Source of the DNA: Actinernus sp. WN-2022
Taxonomy: Eukaryota; Cnidaria; Anthozoa; Actiniaria; Actinernidae
Length of the DNA stretch: 64,000 nucleotides
Assembly: GCA_030867875.1 (NCBI GenBank)
Contig: JAOWCC010001368.1
Location: forward strand, 1,426,001-1,490,000
Direction: 5' to 3'
Shown: positions 1 through 12,760 of the stretch, in pieces
Position numbering within the stretch: the first letter of the stretch is position 1
Layout: each line of letters opens with the position of its first letter
Notes under the pieces: model-generated
What the model was told of the DNA's origin: nothing
Databases searched by the model: none
What the model saw: the letters and a program-made list of their open reading frames with translations, nothing else
Program-made: the position numbers and the translations under genes

Positions 1-275
1 CGAGATTATCTATCAAGACGTTCTCTGCTCAATCCAAATACACTTGACAAGCCTTGCTATTGGTGGACAAGATTGGCTTGAGTTCATTACTCACTGCTTA
101 GCTCTCCTCTAGACAGATTTAAGGTGTTTAACTTGAGCTTAATTTAATATAATTCAAACAACTCGCCAAATAACTCCGTGCCGGTGCCGGTAAGAGGTTT
201 AATCAGGCATGCTATTTGTGTTCTATATTTAACTGCTGCCAGCTGGAAGCGGAACCCCACCGAACCTACACCTTC

Positions 276-350
276 GCATGCACAGATGACCTTAGCTGTA
301 TAGCTTAGAGCGCGGCATGCACAGATGACCTTAGCTGTATAGCTTAGAGC
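276..350. repeat. 39-bp tandem duplication
   Basis: A segment beginning GCATGCACAGATGACC occurs twice in tandem, starting at 276 and 315. The two copies are nearly identical over about 36 bp. Confidence 0.8.
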
Positions 351-556
351 TCGGGCAGCCTGCCAATCAGTGGATTGCGCTAATCGACGAAAGTCAATGT
401 CAGCTCGTGTCGATGTAAATACGCAGAAACCTAACGGCGGACCACGCAAAACTTCCATTAATCAGGTTTTTCGCTATATATCACAGATTAGAATCACCCA
501 GCCACCGTTTATTGTCAAACTCGCCATCTTATTATAGCCAGGCACGGTCTATTTAA

Positions 557-633
557 CACCCTCATGGGCTACGAGTCTTATAGCCCATAAGGCGCAGCCG
601 AATGGGCTATTCAACAAGTAGCCCATGAGGGCG
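557..633. repeat. Inverted repeat with 16-bp arms
   Basis: CACCCTCATGGGCTAC at 557 is mirrored by GTAGCCCATGAGGGCG ending at 633 with one mismatch at the tip. Smaller GGGCTA/TAGCCC pairs lie between them, so the region can fold into nested hairpins. It is probably a MITE remnant. Confidence 0.65.
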
Positions 634-1205
634 AGAGGTCTAATTGTTTTAATACAATCTAACTAGTCGGACAGTGGAAAATAATAGAAAGAAACAAATT
701 GAAGTTGAAAACATGTTATTATTTCATGAAAATGGGTGCGGTTTTTCTTTACCATGGGCTATCACAAATAGACCTATAGTAGGGTAGCCAATCAGAATGC
801 AGGATTTGCAATAGTCCACTATTTGGTTTATAATACTAATGATCTATAGTCTGACCTGCGCGTGCTGCAGACAAAAAATCACTTAGAAAAATGCCTATGT
901 TGCTAGTTTTTCTTAGTTTTCTCGATCGCCAAGTTGACAGAACGGTGGTTCGACTGGCTCGCTCAGGGCTGCAATCATCACCAACAATTAACCGAAACCT
1001 CGAACTCGCAGTCTAATTGTTAGTAGTTTAGCCAATCATATTGCAGAATTCGTGATAGAACACTAGTTGGTTTCTACTAAAGTAATCAAATCATGCCCTT
1101 GATGAAAAGGCTTCGGGTTTTTCAAACTTTCCTATCATTTGCTATAGAAAATCTCCAGGGGGAACGTCTAAAATTTCTTTCAACGAAAATGTGCCACTCG
1201 CCGGG

Positions 1206-1371
1206 CAGGGGTGGATCCAGGGTTTGGACTGAGTAGTTTACTCTGACAGACCAATCAACTCATACCCCACCCACCCCACCCCTCCTAGTAATAAACTACC
1301 TAAAATTTAGAGGTTTGAAAAAAGTTGAGTACTTTACGGAAATCACATAAACTACCCTGGATCCACCCCTG
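1206..1371. mobile_element. MITE with CAGGGGTGGATCC termini
   Basis: The 166-bp segment begins CAGGGGTGGATCCAGGG and ends with the reverse complement (CCTGGATCCACCCCTG). CCGGG flanks it on both sides (1201-1205 and 1372-1376), as expected of a target-site duplication. It has no coding capacity. Confidence 0.75.
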
Positions 1372-2166
1372 CCGGGGTCTATTTTTATCGCCGCAACTCT
1401 CAGTGTTGTCAGGCCACATTATCACAACATGACATGTTATTTATGCAGCTACCCGTGCTAAATGAACAATTACAACAAAACAATTCATATCTCAGATGAC
1501 AGACTCAACCAAGCGATAAACAGCCAAGTGAATCGTGTCGACAATGCAAACCAAACATGTCTGGATCAACTTCGAAGACCCAGCTTCCGCAGTAAAGTAA
1601 TGATTATGATCAGGAAATAGCGCAGTGGAGTTGAGCTAACCGAGCTAGCCACTACAATAAATTGAATATAACTGAATACAGTACTATCGGCACTGAATAG
1701 GATGTTCAGAATTCCGCTCGTCTGGCCTAACCCGCCTAAGAAAGTGGCTATGAATGTGTTTAGTCATGACATCTTGTTGTTTCAGATTTCTAAATGCTCC
1801 AGTTTAGCTGAAAGTATAAATACATTCAGATGTATGATTTCTGCTATCTAATAATGACATACCTAACCACTTCTACAATGCCTGTCAGTATAAAACAGTG
1901 TCTGTCAAGAACCAGCAGTGATTTCTGTAACTTACAGAATTCGAGAAGAATGGCGATATTAAATATAGAGTAACCTTGACAGTTTGCCCTCTTCCTCATC
2001 ATGTAGAGAACGACTAAACTAAGTACACATCAGATGAAGGTTTTAGTTCCTGTTATAGGAATAGATCATCTGGGTTTACGGCGATAAAATGTAACACTTG
2101 TTGATAAGAAAGGATTTCTCTTCTCTTCGTATGAAGAAGAAGAAAATATGATGAAGTTATTCTTAC

Positions 2167-2259
2167 CTTTGTGCGTGAGCGAATGCTCTTTCCTCCACTG
2201 TAAGACACAAAGACGAACAGGGTAAAGAAGACGAAGATTATTTGCTTGCTGGACGCCAT
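2167..2259 (-). CDS. Probable first coding exon of a small secreted protein
   Basis: An ATG at 2259 opens 31 codons: a short polar start, a strongly hydrophobic core (IIFVFFTLFVFVSYS) and then a basic stretch (SIRSRTK). This is the layout of a signal peptide followed by the start of a mature or propeptide region. The frame ends at a near-perfect splice donor, AAAG|GTAAGAATA. A TATA box lies about 165 bp upstream. The family cannot be named because no downstream exon was recognised. A chance hydrophobic ORF remains possible, but TATA box, ATG, signal-like peptide and donor in the correct order argue for a real exon. Confidence 0.5.
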
Positions 2260-2423
2260 TATAACCAGTAGATTTCTTGACCAATGAATTGATTAAAAGG
2301 CTCGACGAAGGTACGAAATTTAAAAGATAGCTTTGTTAACTTTGAAGTGCTCCTGTGCGTATTCCGCTTGCTATACGCTATAAGGTCCTATGAGCGAATA
2401 GTAGAGTCCCCGCATGTGTAGTG

Positions 2424-2431
2424 TATTTATA
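2424..2431 (-). promoter_or_regulatory. TATA box upstream of the putative secreted-protein exon
   Basis: TATAAATA reads on the minus strand here, about 165 bp upstream of the ATG at 2259, implying a start near 2400 and a 5' UTR of about 140 nt. Confidence 0.4.
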
Positions 2432-5400
2432 CTCTTCGTCCAGTGATGTTATCGCAGCTGACACAGATCGCACGAGTCAAGTTACAGTCGACCATTAAAA
2501 GCCTTGTCACTCTATGAGATGCCTGGAGGGTTTACTTTACATTACCTCCAACACAAAGGGAGTGTAGTTTGTGGTATTTGACCCCAGGCGACGCCGGTCG
2601 TCTTGTAAGTTTCTACAAATCAACTAAGAGCCACACGCGCCGGCTGCTCAACTCGTAGGTGGGGTGTCATCAAACGAACTCGCGCGTGCGAGTATTAGGA
2701 CTCACGCAGCTTTGGTAAACATTAAAGTAGCCACCCTCAGTGCCCAATCGAGCACCGTAAAGTACTAAAGTTACAAAAATAACGACCCCCCGAAAGTATC
2801 GGCGATAAAATATGATGGTTGTTAATAAATCCCGAAAGTAGCGAACCCCGAAAGTAGTAACGACCCTTGTGTTTATCCGGGTTATGGTCAATCGAAACAG
2901 ATCAGTTCTGTGCAGCATAGTACCTAGACTTTCTCAAAGTCCTTCTCTCGCTTACCAAGTGACTCAGCGAGTTCGACGTGGAGCAAGTCTACATAGTACC
3001 ATGCTGCTCAGGATTGCGGGACATACTCGATCGTAGGTACCTCGTAATAGCCTCAAGTTTATAAGTCTTCACGAGTTACCGACGTTAAATAAGGTTTGCT
3101 TTACTTTACCTTTGCAGACATTAATCTGCAGAGTTTCTGTCATGTAAAATACCATTCTTGTTTAAGCGACCCCTGAAAGTAACGACCATAAAAAGCTGCT
3201 AAAACCCTCGTCACTACTTATGGTAACATCTTGTTTGTTTTGGAATTAAATAAGGCAAACTCTATAAATATCCTTTGTCAAAACTATTAACATCTAATAC
3301 CTGAAGAAGGCTGGTTTGGCCAGCTAAAATATTGTAATCCTTGGACGTGTCAGTCACATTCTATAAATAGCACCTAGCGTATCACGTATTTATCATAAGC
3401 GAGCAGTATCATAGTAGCATGCACATACCGCCCAACCAGGGTGGGGTGGTGATTATTGCCACACCTTTTGGCGCCAAATTCATGTGCCGCTGAGTAGGCT
3501 ATCATATCTGAACACGTTTTCACATTCCTGCATTGAAAGATATTATCTAACTCTAGGTGTGTGGTTATTAGTGTAGGTATGGAAGAAAGCGACCAGTTAT
3601 TTAAAATAGGCATCTATAGGATCCTAGCTAGTCTATTCACCGCAGTCTGATATTTTTTCAATGCGACTCCAATTATGATGACTCAGGGGAGAGGAATGCG
3701 CAGAATTTGAAGAGGGATGAAGGACTTTGAAAACCGAGATAGCTGTTGACGATAGAGCGCAAAATTAGGTGTGCTGGCACAACATAAATCACTTTGAAAC
3801 AATTATTTTGATTAAATATGAATAGACCAATTGCCAGACGCACGGTAGAGATTCAGACGAATCTCACACGTCTGATCTGATACTAAATTAAAGTTTCGTA
3901 AAATATGATTTACGCTAAGTCAAGGGGATGAGAAAAGAATGTACGGCAGTCATTCCATTGGAAGCTTTTGTGGTCGCAGAAGGGCTTTCAAAAGTGCCCT
4001 CCGTAGACAATACTTTAAAGATCAGCTATCTTTAGGTCATTTTAAGCCGTAGGCAAATTTTTTTTTTTTATAGATCAACTATATATCTCTAGCTCATTTT
4101 AAATCGTAGGTGTAGTATTTATCAATAGGTATCACTAGTTTTTGTTTTGTTTTTAATCAAATTCTAGATGTTCTAGTGGATTTATATATATATATTTATA
4201 TAATTGTTATATTCTTAGCTTGAGGGCCACAAGTTTATTAGTGCATGTTATACACTATTTAGTGCTCACCCTCGTAAAATGAAGTATTGACCTGACACAA
4301 CCATACTGGAATGTACGTGCATCAGCCAAGTAGAGAATGACCGAGATCTTTTACCCCTGAGATCTTTTTGGTGTCATATTAAATATTGATGGTTTAACGA
4401 GATCTACAGGCGGCTGACGCACAATATTGTCGCTTGTAATTCCGTCATTTGTTGATAATCTGGGGCAATATATCCTTGATTATCAGTTAAGCGCACACCG
4501 ACCTTAATTGGTTTTGTCAAACTGTTTGCGTGTTACCGCAGAAATTCACAGGATTGTTAGGCCACTTGCGTACACTGCTCCGAGTCACAACAGAACAGGA
4601 AAGAGAAGTTGCAATCAGGAGGTTAATTATGAGGCCTACAGACTACAGTCCAGTGAGAGCCACTTCGTATACTGACTTGTGTGCATGGAAGAAAAAACAA
4701 AAACAGATGCACTATGCGCATGCGCATGAAGTCAGTAATGTGAGTTATGGCTGCGGAGTCCACTTGTCTGTAGATAAATTATATTGGATTCGTGCAATGT
4801 ACGTAAATTTACAATGAGCAAGATCGTCTGCAGCTCGTGCTGTGATTAACTCTCGATTACCGACGAACAATTCAGTTGTCAAGTAATTAGATTAAGCTCT
4901 TATTTAATGGCATTTGCTGGCGATAAACTGAGCACTTTACTCGTTCATCTCAGCTCATTTAAACCGACTATTAATAGGGTATAATGAGAAAGTCTAGATG
5001 GCTTGTGAATCATGTATTTAACCTTTTAAAGTGCCGGGAGTTTTGCCAACAAATCATGCGTTTACTTTTTTTAGATTTCTCCTTTTAGTGTGCGCACCAT
5101 TTGCTGTGAACACACATCATAGACTGCCTAAGGCAAAGAAAACAGTTCACCATTATTAACATTATGGACAACGCTCCGACTGCGCTGAAGTAATCTGCGG
5201 TATACCTCACATGGGTTGATCCCTGGGGGGGCTGTACTCCTGTTCGTTACATCATTGATAAGCCCGATAATAATTATAATTTTAGAAATGGCAATGAAAC
5301 AACTTAAGGTGCCAAGGTCCTATGAAAAGTTCTATAGCCCACAGAGGCTCCATAGCGCAATCTCTAACAGAGCACTTATCCGATGACACACTATCTGTCA

Positions 5401-6840
5401 AATCGTACGGGAAAATGGCCAAGAGGGTCAACACACTTCGCAACCTGGACTTTAGTGCACTATCTGAACAGTAATGCCAGAATAAGGCAATCGCAATGGC
5501 AATCCGCTAGAGTTTATATTTTCATTTGGCACACCACCATGCAAGACTTGATCTTGTGATCTTATCCCGGATTTTAACGAACATTTTAGATGAATCTGCA
5601 AAATACTATTTTAGATATTATTAGCTATTATTACTAGTAATTACATGTATATTTTATATCATATATAAATACTGGTAAACATAAATTTTAATTATATATC
5701 ATCGTACCCGTAGTTCAAGTAGGTTTTTTAGACTTCTGTATTATCACACAATTTTTATTTCCTTAATTAATACTAATAGTAAGCATTTTTAGATTTTTAA
5801 TAGATATAGAATTATGATTTGTTAATTTATGTTATTTTAATACACGACCCCACAAGCAGTGTGCTTGGAGTGCACTTATATAAGCACTGGAATCCTAACA
5901 TTTTGCTGAAATCTTCGCAATACAAGAAACCAATTGCAGTAAAAATAAATGAATTCGATGCTACCCTCGATTTTTTTACGAGCTGCCAAACCTGCGTATC
6001 CAGAAATAGAGTTCGGGAGTTTTGGGAGACTCGCTTCGTCTCCATCTCAGAGCCGGTGGAATTGTCATCGATTATCTTGACGTTTGCTAGTATAGCTGTT
6101 GTCTGTCTAAAGTCCACTTACATGACGTCACACGCATTGCAAACTCGGTTCAGTTCTTTTCTGCCCGGCCATGTTTAACGCAGGTAACCCAAATTAGCGT
6201 TTTTCACCGGGTTTAACCCTAAAAAATATAGTAAATTACATTTTATCGATTTTTTCCTAGCTCGATGGCAACATACTTTTATTACCAACAAATTCTAGAG
6301 CTTATTTTCATTTTGTTTAAATAAAGGTTATTGTATCGTATTGTTGAACCGACTCCCTCTAGCCTTTCTGATTGAATGATTCTGATCGTCTGCTTGGTCC
6401 GTGGTTTTTCTATCCAGCCCTTGAATTGCAGCGCGTAGTATTGTCGGCTTTGCTATTAATGGATGAGTATTGCATGGATGCTCTGCGGCAAGAAGTTGAC
6501 TGAAATGGCTTGACAGAGATATGCAGCTCCACTGAAGACACAGTTGTTCAATAGTGTCAGCGAGAGCACAATTAAAAATAAACAGGAAAAAACGGGGTTA
6601 AGTGTTTCATTAGCACGTACACAACTATTAAAGAGATCAGAAATCAGAACGTCGAACAACTGTTGCCTTTTGCTTCTAAGTTTCTCGTATAACTGAACAC
6701 TGACTTCTTTTCAGGACTCGTTGCCATAAGACTATTGACGGAGACGCCAGTTTTGAACATTGTTACACCCTAGCAAATGACCACAGGATGATGTGATCAC
6801 TTTTTTAATTTAAACATTTTATTGATTCTTAGCTTTTGCC
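2432..6840. other. Intergenic, no supported gene
   Basis: ORFs here are short, overlap on both strands and show no domain or splice structure. Around 2780-2880 a short GA-rich motif (ACCCCCGAAAGTA-like) recurs several times. 4160-4205 and 5640-5700 are TA-rich. Confidence 0.5.
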
Positions 6841-7423
6841 CCAAGAACATGCAGGAGCCCCCATTACCAGGAGCATTATGGGTAGCGCCCACAGCACAGT
6901 AGACGATGTGGCTATTTATAGTATATATCACCAGGAGCCCATTACCAGGAGCGTACGTATACCTATGTGATGGGTAACTCCCACAGCACATTAGATGATG
7001 TGGCTATTTATAGTATATATCACCAGGAGCCCATTACCAGGAGCGTACCTCTGTGATGGGTAGCGCCCACAGCACAGTAGACGATGTAGCTATTCATAGT
7101 ATATATCACCAGGAGCCCATTACCAGGAGCGTACCTCTGTGATGGGTAGCGCCCACAGCACAGTAGACGATGTGGCTATTTATAGTCGCGAAGTTCTGGT
7201 ATGCGATTACGTTGTCTTTTGTTCTCTTACGCTTTAGTATTTTTAGCAGTTTGAACCGTGTTAATTACAATTTTTCAGTGGATCCTGATTGCTTAAAAGT
7301 GACGGCCTTTGTTTCTTCTCGCGGGAAACACAAAGCTATAAATAGCTACATCATCTATTCTGCTGTTGGACAGACCTAATCTGGGAGATGCACGCTCCTG
7401 GTAATGGGCTCCTGGAACATGTA
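6841..7423. repeat. Foldback element with four internal 85-89-bp tandem copies
   Basis: Four tandem copies of a unit containing CCCACAGCACAGTAGACGAT start near 6881, 6969, 7058 and 7143. Each contains the pair CCAGGAGCCCATTACCAGGAGC. Outer arms face each other: AGAACATGCAGGAGCCC near 6844 and GGGCTCCTGGAACATGT near 7407-7423. The non-repetitive centre is 7190-7380. Confidence 0.7.
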
Positions 7424-9991
7424 AGCTAATCTAGGAAGCTTACGCTAACATTATTTTACAATATTTAAGGTGTCTCGATCGAAAGTCCGAAACAGTACAA
7501 ACCACTGCTACAACCGACAATGTCAAAATCTTGACCCGACTACACACAACAGTAACGCAATTATGACGTCAGTTAACCCCACCCTCTGACACCCTGAACC
7601 ATTTACTCTAAATCCATTTGAACGACCCCCTCAAACAACTGGAAATTGCTCAAACCCACAAGACACTGTATTGGCACCATGACAACGCACGAAGTTTAAA
7701 ACTGACGACATGCACCAACCGAAGTAGTGCGGCAATTAACACCAACCCTACCCCTGCGAGATTTTAGTTTGATTACTACCGTGACATTCTAACGGGGGAA
7801 AACAACTCAAACAAAATCTGTTTTCGTAAAAGTTGTCCTGATAATTTTCAGTTCGTCTCTAATTGTTTTTATAAAGTGATAAATAAATTGTACATTTCCT
7901 GATGGCATTTTAACAGTATCAATGATTTCCCGATAAATTGCCCGAGTCTCCCGATTCCTGAAAGTCTTTTAAAATTCCCAGCAAAATGTTGCTGTTCTCC
8001 CGCAACAGGCTTTGTTAGAGCGTCATAGTTGTGAAGGTCATTACCAGCATTCAAGAACATTGGTCTGTTTATGGACGTAGTGTCCTTGCCATCACTTCCG
8101 GCGCACGCCTGATTTTCGATTGTAAGGATCCGTACTCGCAGCACGCGTTGGACCCAGTGAGAGTACGGAGAGTACGTGGCTCAGTACAAACTGACGTCGA
8201 ACGCAAGATTGCACGTCTTTTTTTGGCTCAGTCGAGCAGTTGGCAAGTGCTCAATAGTCACTACCAGCATGTAACAGAAACGTTTTACGCAAATGGGCGT
8301 ACTGTGGTTTAATCGTGTACACGAACTGCGCAAAACGGTATGCCAACTTGTCTTACTCGTGCCGATGATTTTATAGGTTTGTCACACCTCATGTTCTACA
8401 CCAGTTATCAAAATAACTGTCGACTTCTGGCCTCCATTCTTCACGTCCGTAGCACGAATCCTGAGACTGAGAATGTTCACCGAGCTCTTGCATTTCTTCG
8501 GGGAAGCTCCTCAGGAATTTTCAGTAACTGTACTGATATTTATTTGTGATCAAAAATAAATATATTAAGACTTTGAGTGAGAAACATTTAACAGTGTTGG
8601 CTGGCTCGAGTTCAGTCTGCCCGCAGGCTCTTGTTCAGGTTTAAGCTTGTTAAAGGGAGCCAGGCTCCACCGAAGAACAATTTTTACTCTCAAATGTTTG
8701 TTATGGATACCTAAATCTAATGCTGTGTTTGTATCCTGTAGATTGTACAGTAGAGGTGTCAGCAAGAGACCATCGATCTCTTGGTGTCAGTTGTGGACCG
8801 ATTTCAGTCCTGCCAATAAAACTCATTTGAATTTCCTACACGCCGCCATCTTGGATTATATGACGTCACACGGTTAATGACACGGTGGTTTACCGTTCCC
8901 GTGCGGTTGATCACCCCACTTGTTGCACGTACTTAATCCGGAAAAAATTATCTCCAAGCATTTCAATGAAATCTATCAACTGCTAACACAAAACAACATA
9001 TTTACTTGGGATGTAAATTCTAAGAGCAGGTTCTGCGCCGACACTTGTACGATAGCGGATTTATCCGTGACCAAGCTGTCGTACTTAAAGGGGCTGTGCA
9101 CGTGTGGAGTCATCGTGTTAATTGACTTCGAACAGTTAAAGGGGATGTATGTCATGGTGTTGTGCATGTATAGAATCATTGTTCGATTGGTTAATTAATT
9201 GGATGCGAACAGTTAAACTCCACTCCCTCAATGCTTCATTGAAATGATACGCAATATTTTCCTAAAGGCTCCGTCTATACACAGTTTGTTAGTCATGTTC
9301 GTGTATTTGCTTTGATTTAACCATCTCACGTGTGTGCGAGGTTTGGCCTCTTGTTCCTGTGCCTTATGACGTCACAGTTGGCCAGAGCTCAAGAGGGCTG
9401 TCGGTATCCGTGTTATGCCTACTGCGTAGCGACCTCTTCTACCGTGATGTTTATAGGAATTCACACGAAATCTAGCAGCGCAAAGCTTTCAGTACGTAAG
9501 CTATTTCCGCAGCCAGTCCCATGCTACAGGATCGGGATATTTATATACTTATGCCTTACGTCATACTTGCGTGATCACCATCAAGCCTCACTTTGAAAAA
9601 ACAGTTCCTCTCCCCTGAACAAAATAAATTTCTAGCAGTGTAGATATCATGCCTATTGAACTTTGACAGGGTATGTAACTGATGAGCACCTGTTATCAAA
9701 TCGTTGCTATGGCAACTGTGATGACGTCACAGCAATACAAAGCATTCTAAAATATCAACAGAATACATTTTCAAATGTTCAACAACACAATACAAGACTT
9801 TATGAGTTCATGGATTCTGGTGTGCATTCTTTCTTTGTTCACTAGCTACATGAAATAGAAAATATTGCTAATAATATATCGATGTAATCGCGATCACCGG
9901 CTCACCCCGGTTTGGCGAACCAGCAGTTAATAAATTCTAAATTTATTTTGTAAATAATTGTAAATGTATTAACGATCGACCACTTCCCGCC
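7424..9991. other. Intergenic, no supported gene
   Basis: Several 60-90 codon ORFs are present, but none carries recognisable domains or consistent splice sites. The stretch has several TGACGTCA palindromes, and a CGCCATCTTGGAT motif near 8842 typical of dispersed repeats. Confidence 0.5.
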
Positions 9992-10111
9992 AAAAACGTT
10001 TGCGCCTCATGTAATCAGGCCCTGTTTATATGAAGAAAAGTTGTCTAAAAACGTTTGCGCCCCAGCCCGCCTCGTGTAATCAGGCCCTGCTTATATGAAG
10101 AAAAGTTGTCT
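9992..10111. repeat. Two-copy direct repeat
   Basis: The segment from AAAAACGTTTGCGCC through ATATGAAGAAAAGTTGTCT occurs twice in tandem, starting near 9992 and 10047. The second copy has a small internal insertion. Confidence 0.75.
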
Positions 10112-10147
10112 CGGTGACCCGGACGGGGGCCAACGTTTTCTCATATA

Positions 10148-10226
10148 CAGTGGAACCTCTCTAATACGGACACCAGGCCCGAAGAAAAGTGTCCATATTA
10201 TAGAGGTGTTCATATTATAGAGGCCA
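10148..10226 (+). mobile_element. Pogo/Tigger-type MITE end fragment
   Basis: CAGTGGAACCTCTCTAATAC at 10148 matches the usual terminal consensus of pogo/Tigger non-autonomous elements, and repeated ATATTATAGAGG motifs follow. I could not find a convincing opposite terminus, so it is a fragment. Confidence 0.5.
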
Positions 10227-10379
10227 AGCTTATGACGTCATTTTAAAGTCTCCAGTAACAATACATTAGTGTTTTTTTATGATCGAAAAGGTATAAAATA
10301 TCATCCAAAATCATGGCAGCCAAGTGTGGGCCCCGCAGTCGAGTACGCGAGATCACCTGCTAATCGAGCGCGTGCAGCG

Positions 10380-10970
10380 CCGACTGCCGCCGAGCTGGGG
10401 GGGGGGGGTACTCCTGTTTGTGACGTATTATGTATGTGCCGCCCGGGTGGGTCAGGGTTTTGAGCTCAGTTTGGGCAGGTAGGGTCAGGGTTTTGACCTG
10501 ATTTGGGCAGATCAGGGTAAGGATTTGAGTATAATTTGGGTGCAGTCAGGGTTTGGGTTCAGTATTTTTTAGGCAGTTCATTTTTTTTAGCTACTACGTC
10601 AAAAAAAGACATTCTGTTGCCGCATTTTGATCGCCTGCCCACATGCAAGCACTGAGGTTCCCATACATCGTGACGCCGCTAATTCGTACTTCAGTACAAG
10701 TTTATCTATGTACTTCATCTGCTGATTTGTTTACCCAATGCCACGTCCCGACTTGAAATGTTCCGTATTTTGCATGAAATCCCGGTACGCGGTATACCGG
10801 CCAGGATATATATCCGACCGTGTTTTGAAAACAATTTAAAGAAGGGGCAATCAGGTTTTTTTTCCCAAAAGGGGGCAATCAGGGTTTTGGAGCTCGGATT
10901 GGGTGAAACAGGGTCAGGGTTTGAGCCTCTTGGCCTCACATACATACCCGAGGGGGGGCCGAGCCACCAA
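10380..10970. other. G-rich dispersed repeat with GGGTCAGGGTTTTGA motifs
   Basis: Poly-G (10396-10407) is followed by repeated TCAGGGTTTTGA-like and GATTTGGGCAG-like words. Related words return at 10850-10930. It looks like repeat debris with no gene. Confidence 0.45.
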
Positions 10971-11133
10971 GTTTATTCTCAGTTACAGTTTACGCGATCT
11001 TTGCTATAGGGACAGGTTAGTTAGGATAAATTTACTTCCGGTCCTACTGGTTAGAAAACTTAGACCTGGTATACTTTTGTAAATGCCGCCTCAATCTCTG
11101 TAGCTTAGATATAACTCGTTACGTTATTCCCTA

Positions 11134-11278
11134 TTGCTGGTTTTCACTTGACGTCATAGCCGCCATGTTGGTGCCCTTAAACAATAGATTCCTCGTTAGC
11201 TTCTTTTGTTGGGGCACCAACATGGACGCCATACCCTTTGTCATTTGAATCTCTGGGGATTGAGTGAAAACCAGCAAT
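11134..11278. mobile_element. MITE with ATTGCTGGTTTTCAC termini
   Basis: The 145-bp inverted repeat begins ATTGCTGGTTTTCACT and ends AGTGAAAACCAGCAAT. The inner arms carry GCCATGTTGGTGCCC and its complement. No coding capacity. Confidence 0.75.
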
Positions 11279-11409
11279 TCCCAGTCATCAAGAAACACTT
11301 CCGCTAGTTCTGGCTACAAACCTAATTATGTAAAACTTCTACTTTTAGATATTCCTATTTTAATCGTATTTGTGCTTCTATGGAACTCCTTGTTTGGACT
11401 TCGGGCAAT

Positions 11410-11552
11410 CCCTTTATGTAGGACGACACGAATTTTTACCAAAAATACAATAGAATACAACACAATACAATTCAAAACAACAATAGAACGCAACACAATA
11501 CAATACAATAGAATACAATTTGGTAGCAATTCGTGTCGTTCTACATGAAGGG
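11410..11552. mobile_element. Foldback MITE enclosing an ACAAT-rich simple repeat
   Basis: The arms CCCTTTATGTAGGACGACAC and their complement (ending at 11552) enclose about 90 bp of ACAATACAAT/AGAATAC simple repeat. Confidence 0.7.
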
Positions 11553-12071
11553 ATGGCCGGACTTCGAGTCTTTGTTTCTGCCTGTAAAGCTATTAAATTT
11601 AAAAAAAAAAAATTCTTACTGCACACGACATTTGTTTTCGAGCATGCGCAGTAAGAAATAAGAGAAAAGTCTGGAGTCGAGAATGCTCGCCTGCCAAAGC
11701 AGTCAAACGTCTGCGCGTGCGTATTACGGTCAGTCTGGTGGGCGGCCGCGCGAAATTCCCGCCCAAAATTTGCCTTAAAACATATTATTAGAGCAACCCG
11801 GCCTTTAAAAATAAAACTCGGCTTGTGAACTTCTACCCCAAAAAGTTAAGAAAAATACATGAAAGTTAAGCTTTATATTTTCACAGTCGACGGGAAATTG
11901 AACAAACTGCGAGTTTACTAATTTTTTTCATAATTTAACAAAAAAGTTTTCAAGGTTTGAAAACGGGTGTGTGAACAATGCGACCACTGGCTCGCTTTGA
12001 ATTTGTTTTGGAATATGTTGCTGCTAAAATAATTTGTACGCATGCGTAGTCGTTTGACCGCTGTGTGCACC

Positions 12072-12524
12072 GCGGCAAAACGGTATGCTCCGCTGGCCAA
12101 AAGAATGAAGGCTCTGCTATCAAATACAAATTATGAGGGTTTCAACTTTTTTAGTAAATTATTTTATAACTTAGTAAACTCACAGTGAATTACAAATTAA
12201 GAAAAATTCAACCTGTTAAAGTCTTAGGCTTATCTTTTAAGTAGTTTTCTTATTTTTTTGATAAAACAGTTCACAAATGGATACTTTTAAGCAGAAATTT
12301 TAAAATCACGGGTATAGTGTAACCCCGATTTAACGTACCCCGATTTAACGAAGTCCCCGATCTAACGAACTGTTTTTTCCGGTCCCCTGCGCTTCGTTAA
12401 ATCGGGGTTCCACTGTATGTGCCTGTTGTTTCATTTCACCGAGTTTTCGCGGGGAACTGGGGGCGGCCGCGCGCCGACAAGAAATAGCAAATACGCATGC
12501 GCGTAACGTTTTCCCGCGGTGTGG
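12072..12524. repeat. Dispersed repeat, copy 1 (copy 2 at 26465-26794)
   Basis: This stretch aligns along its whole length with 26465-26794, sharing ACGGTATGCTCCGCTGGCC, AAAGTCTTAGGCT and CTGGGGGCGGCCGC. Copies are diverged by many substitutions and small indels, so the family is old. A MITE has inserted into this copy at 12315-12415. Confidence 0.7.
12315..12415. mobile_element. Pogo-type MITE with TA target duplication
   Basis: Terminal repeats built on AACCCCGATTTAACG and CGTTAAATCGGGGTT are flanked by TA. The related repeat at 26.7 kb reads CACGGTATGTGCC at the corresponding place, which is an empty site, so this insertion is directly supported. Confidence 0.8.
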
Positions 12525-12760
12525 CCTGGGCCAACCCACGACACAGAGCATACGCAAGCAGATATTAACAGACTCGCTCAAATTTTTGGATATTCCTTAT
12601 TCTTTTAAATTTTCATTGAAATATTCCGTATTCAGTGTATTTTTCAGGCAAATATTCAATATTCCTCAGTTTTCAACCACGATATTCAATATTCAATATT
12701 CCGCTTCTACCCCCGATTCATCCATACAAACGCTTGGTAAAGTTGGCTCGCTTCTTCATA

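Larger units (their letters stand above)
1..2166. other. Gene-poor intergenic stretch
   Basis: No reading frame here looks like a protein. The stretch holds a 39-bp direct duplication, a short inverted repeat and one MITE, listed separately. If the exon at 2167-2259 is real, later exons of that gene should lie here on the minus strand, but I could not recognise any. Confidence 0.5.

Noticed and set aside
5819..6178. Overlapping 119- and 96-codon ORFs on opposite strands
   Set aside because: No domain, splice sites or compositional support; likely chance ORFs.
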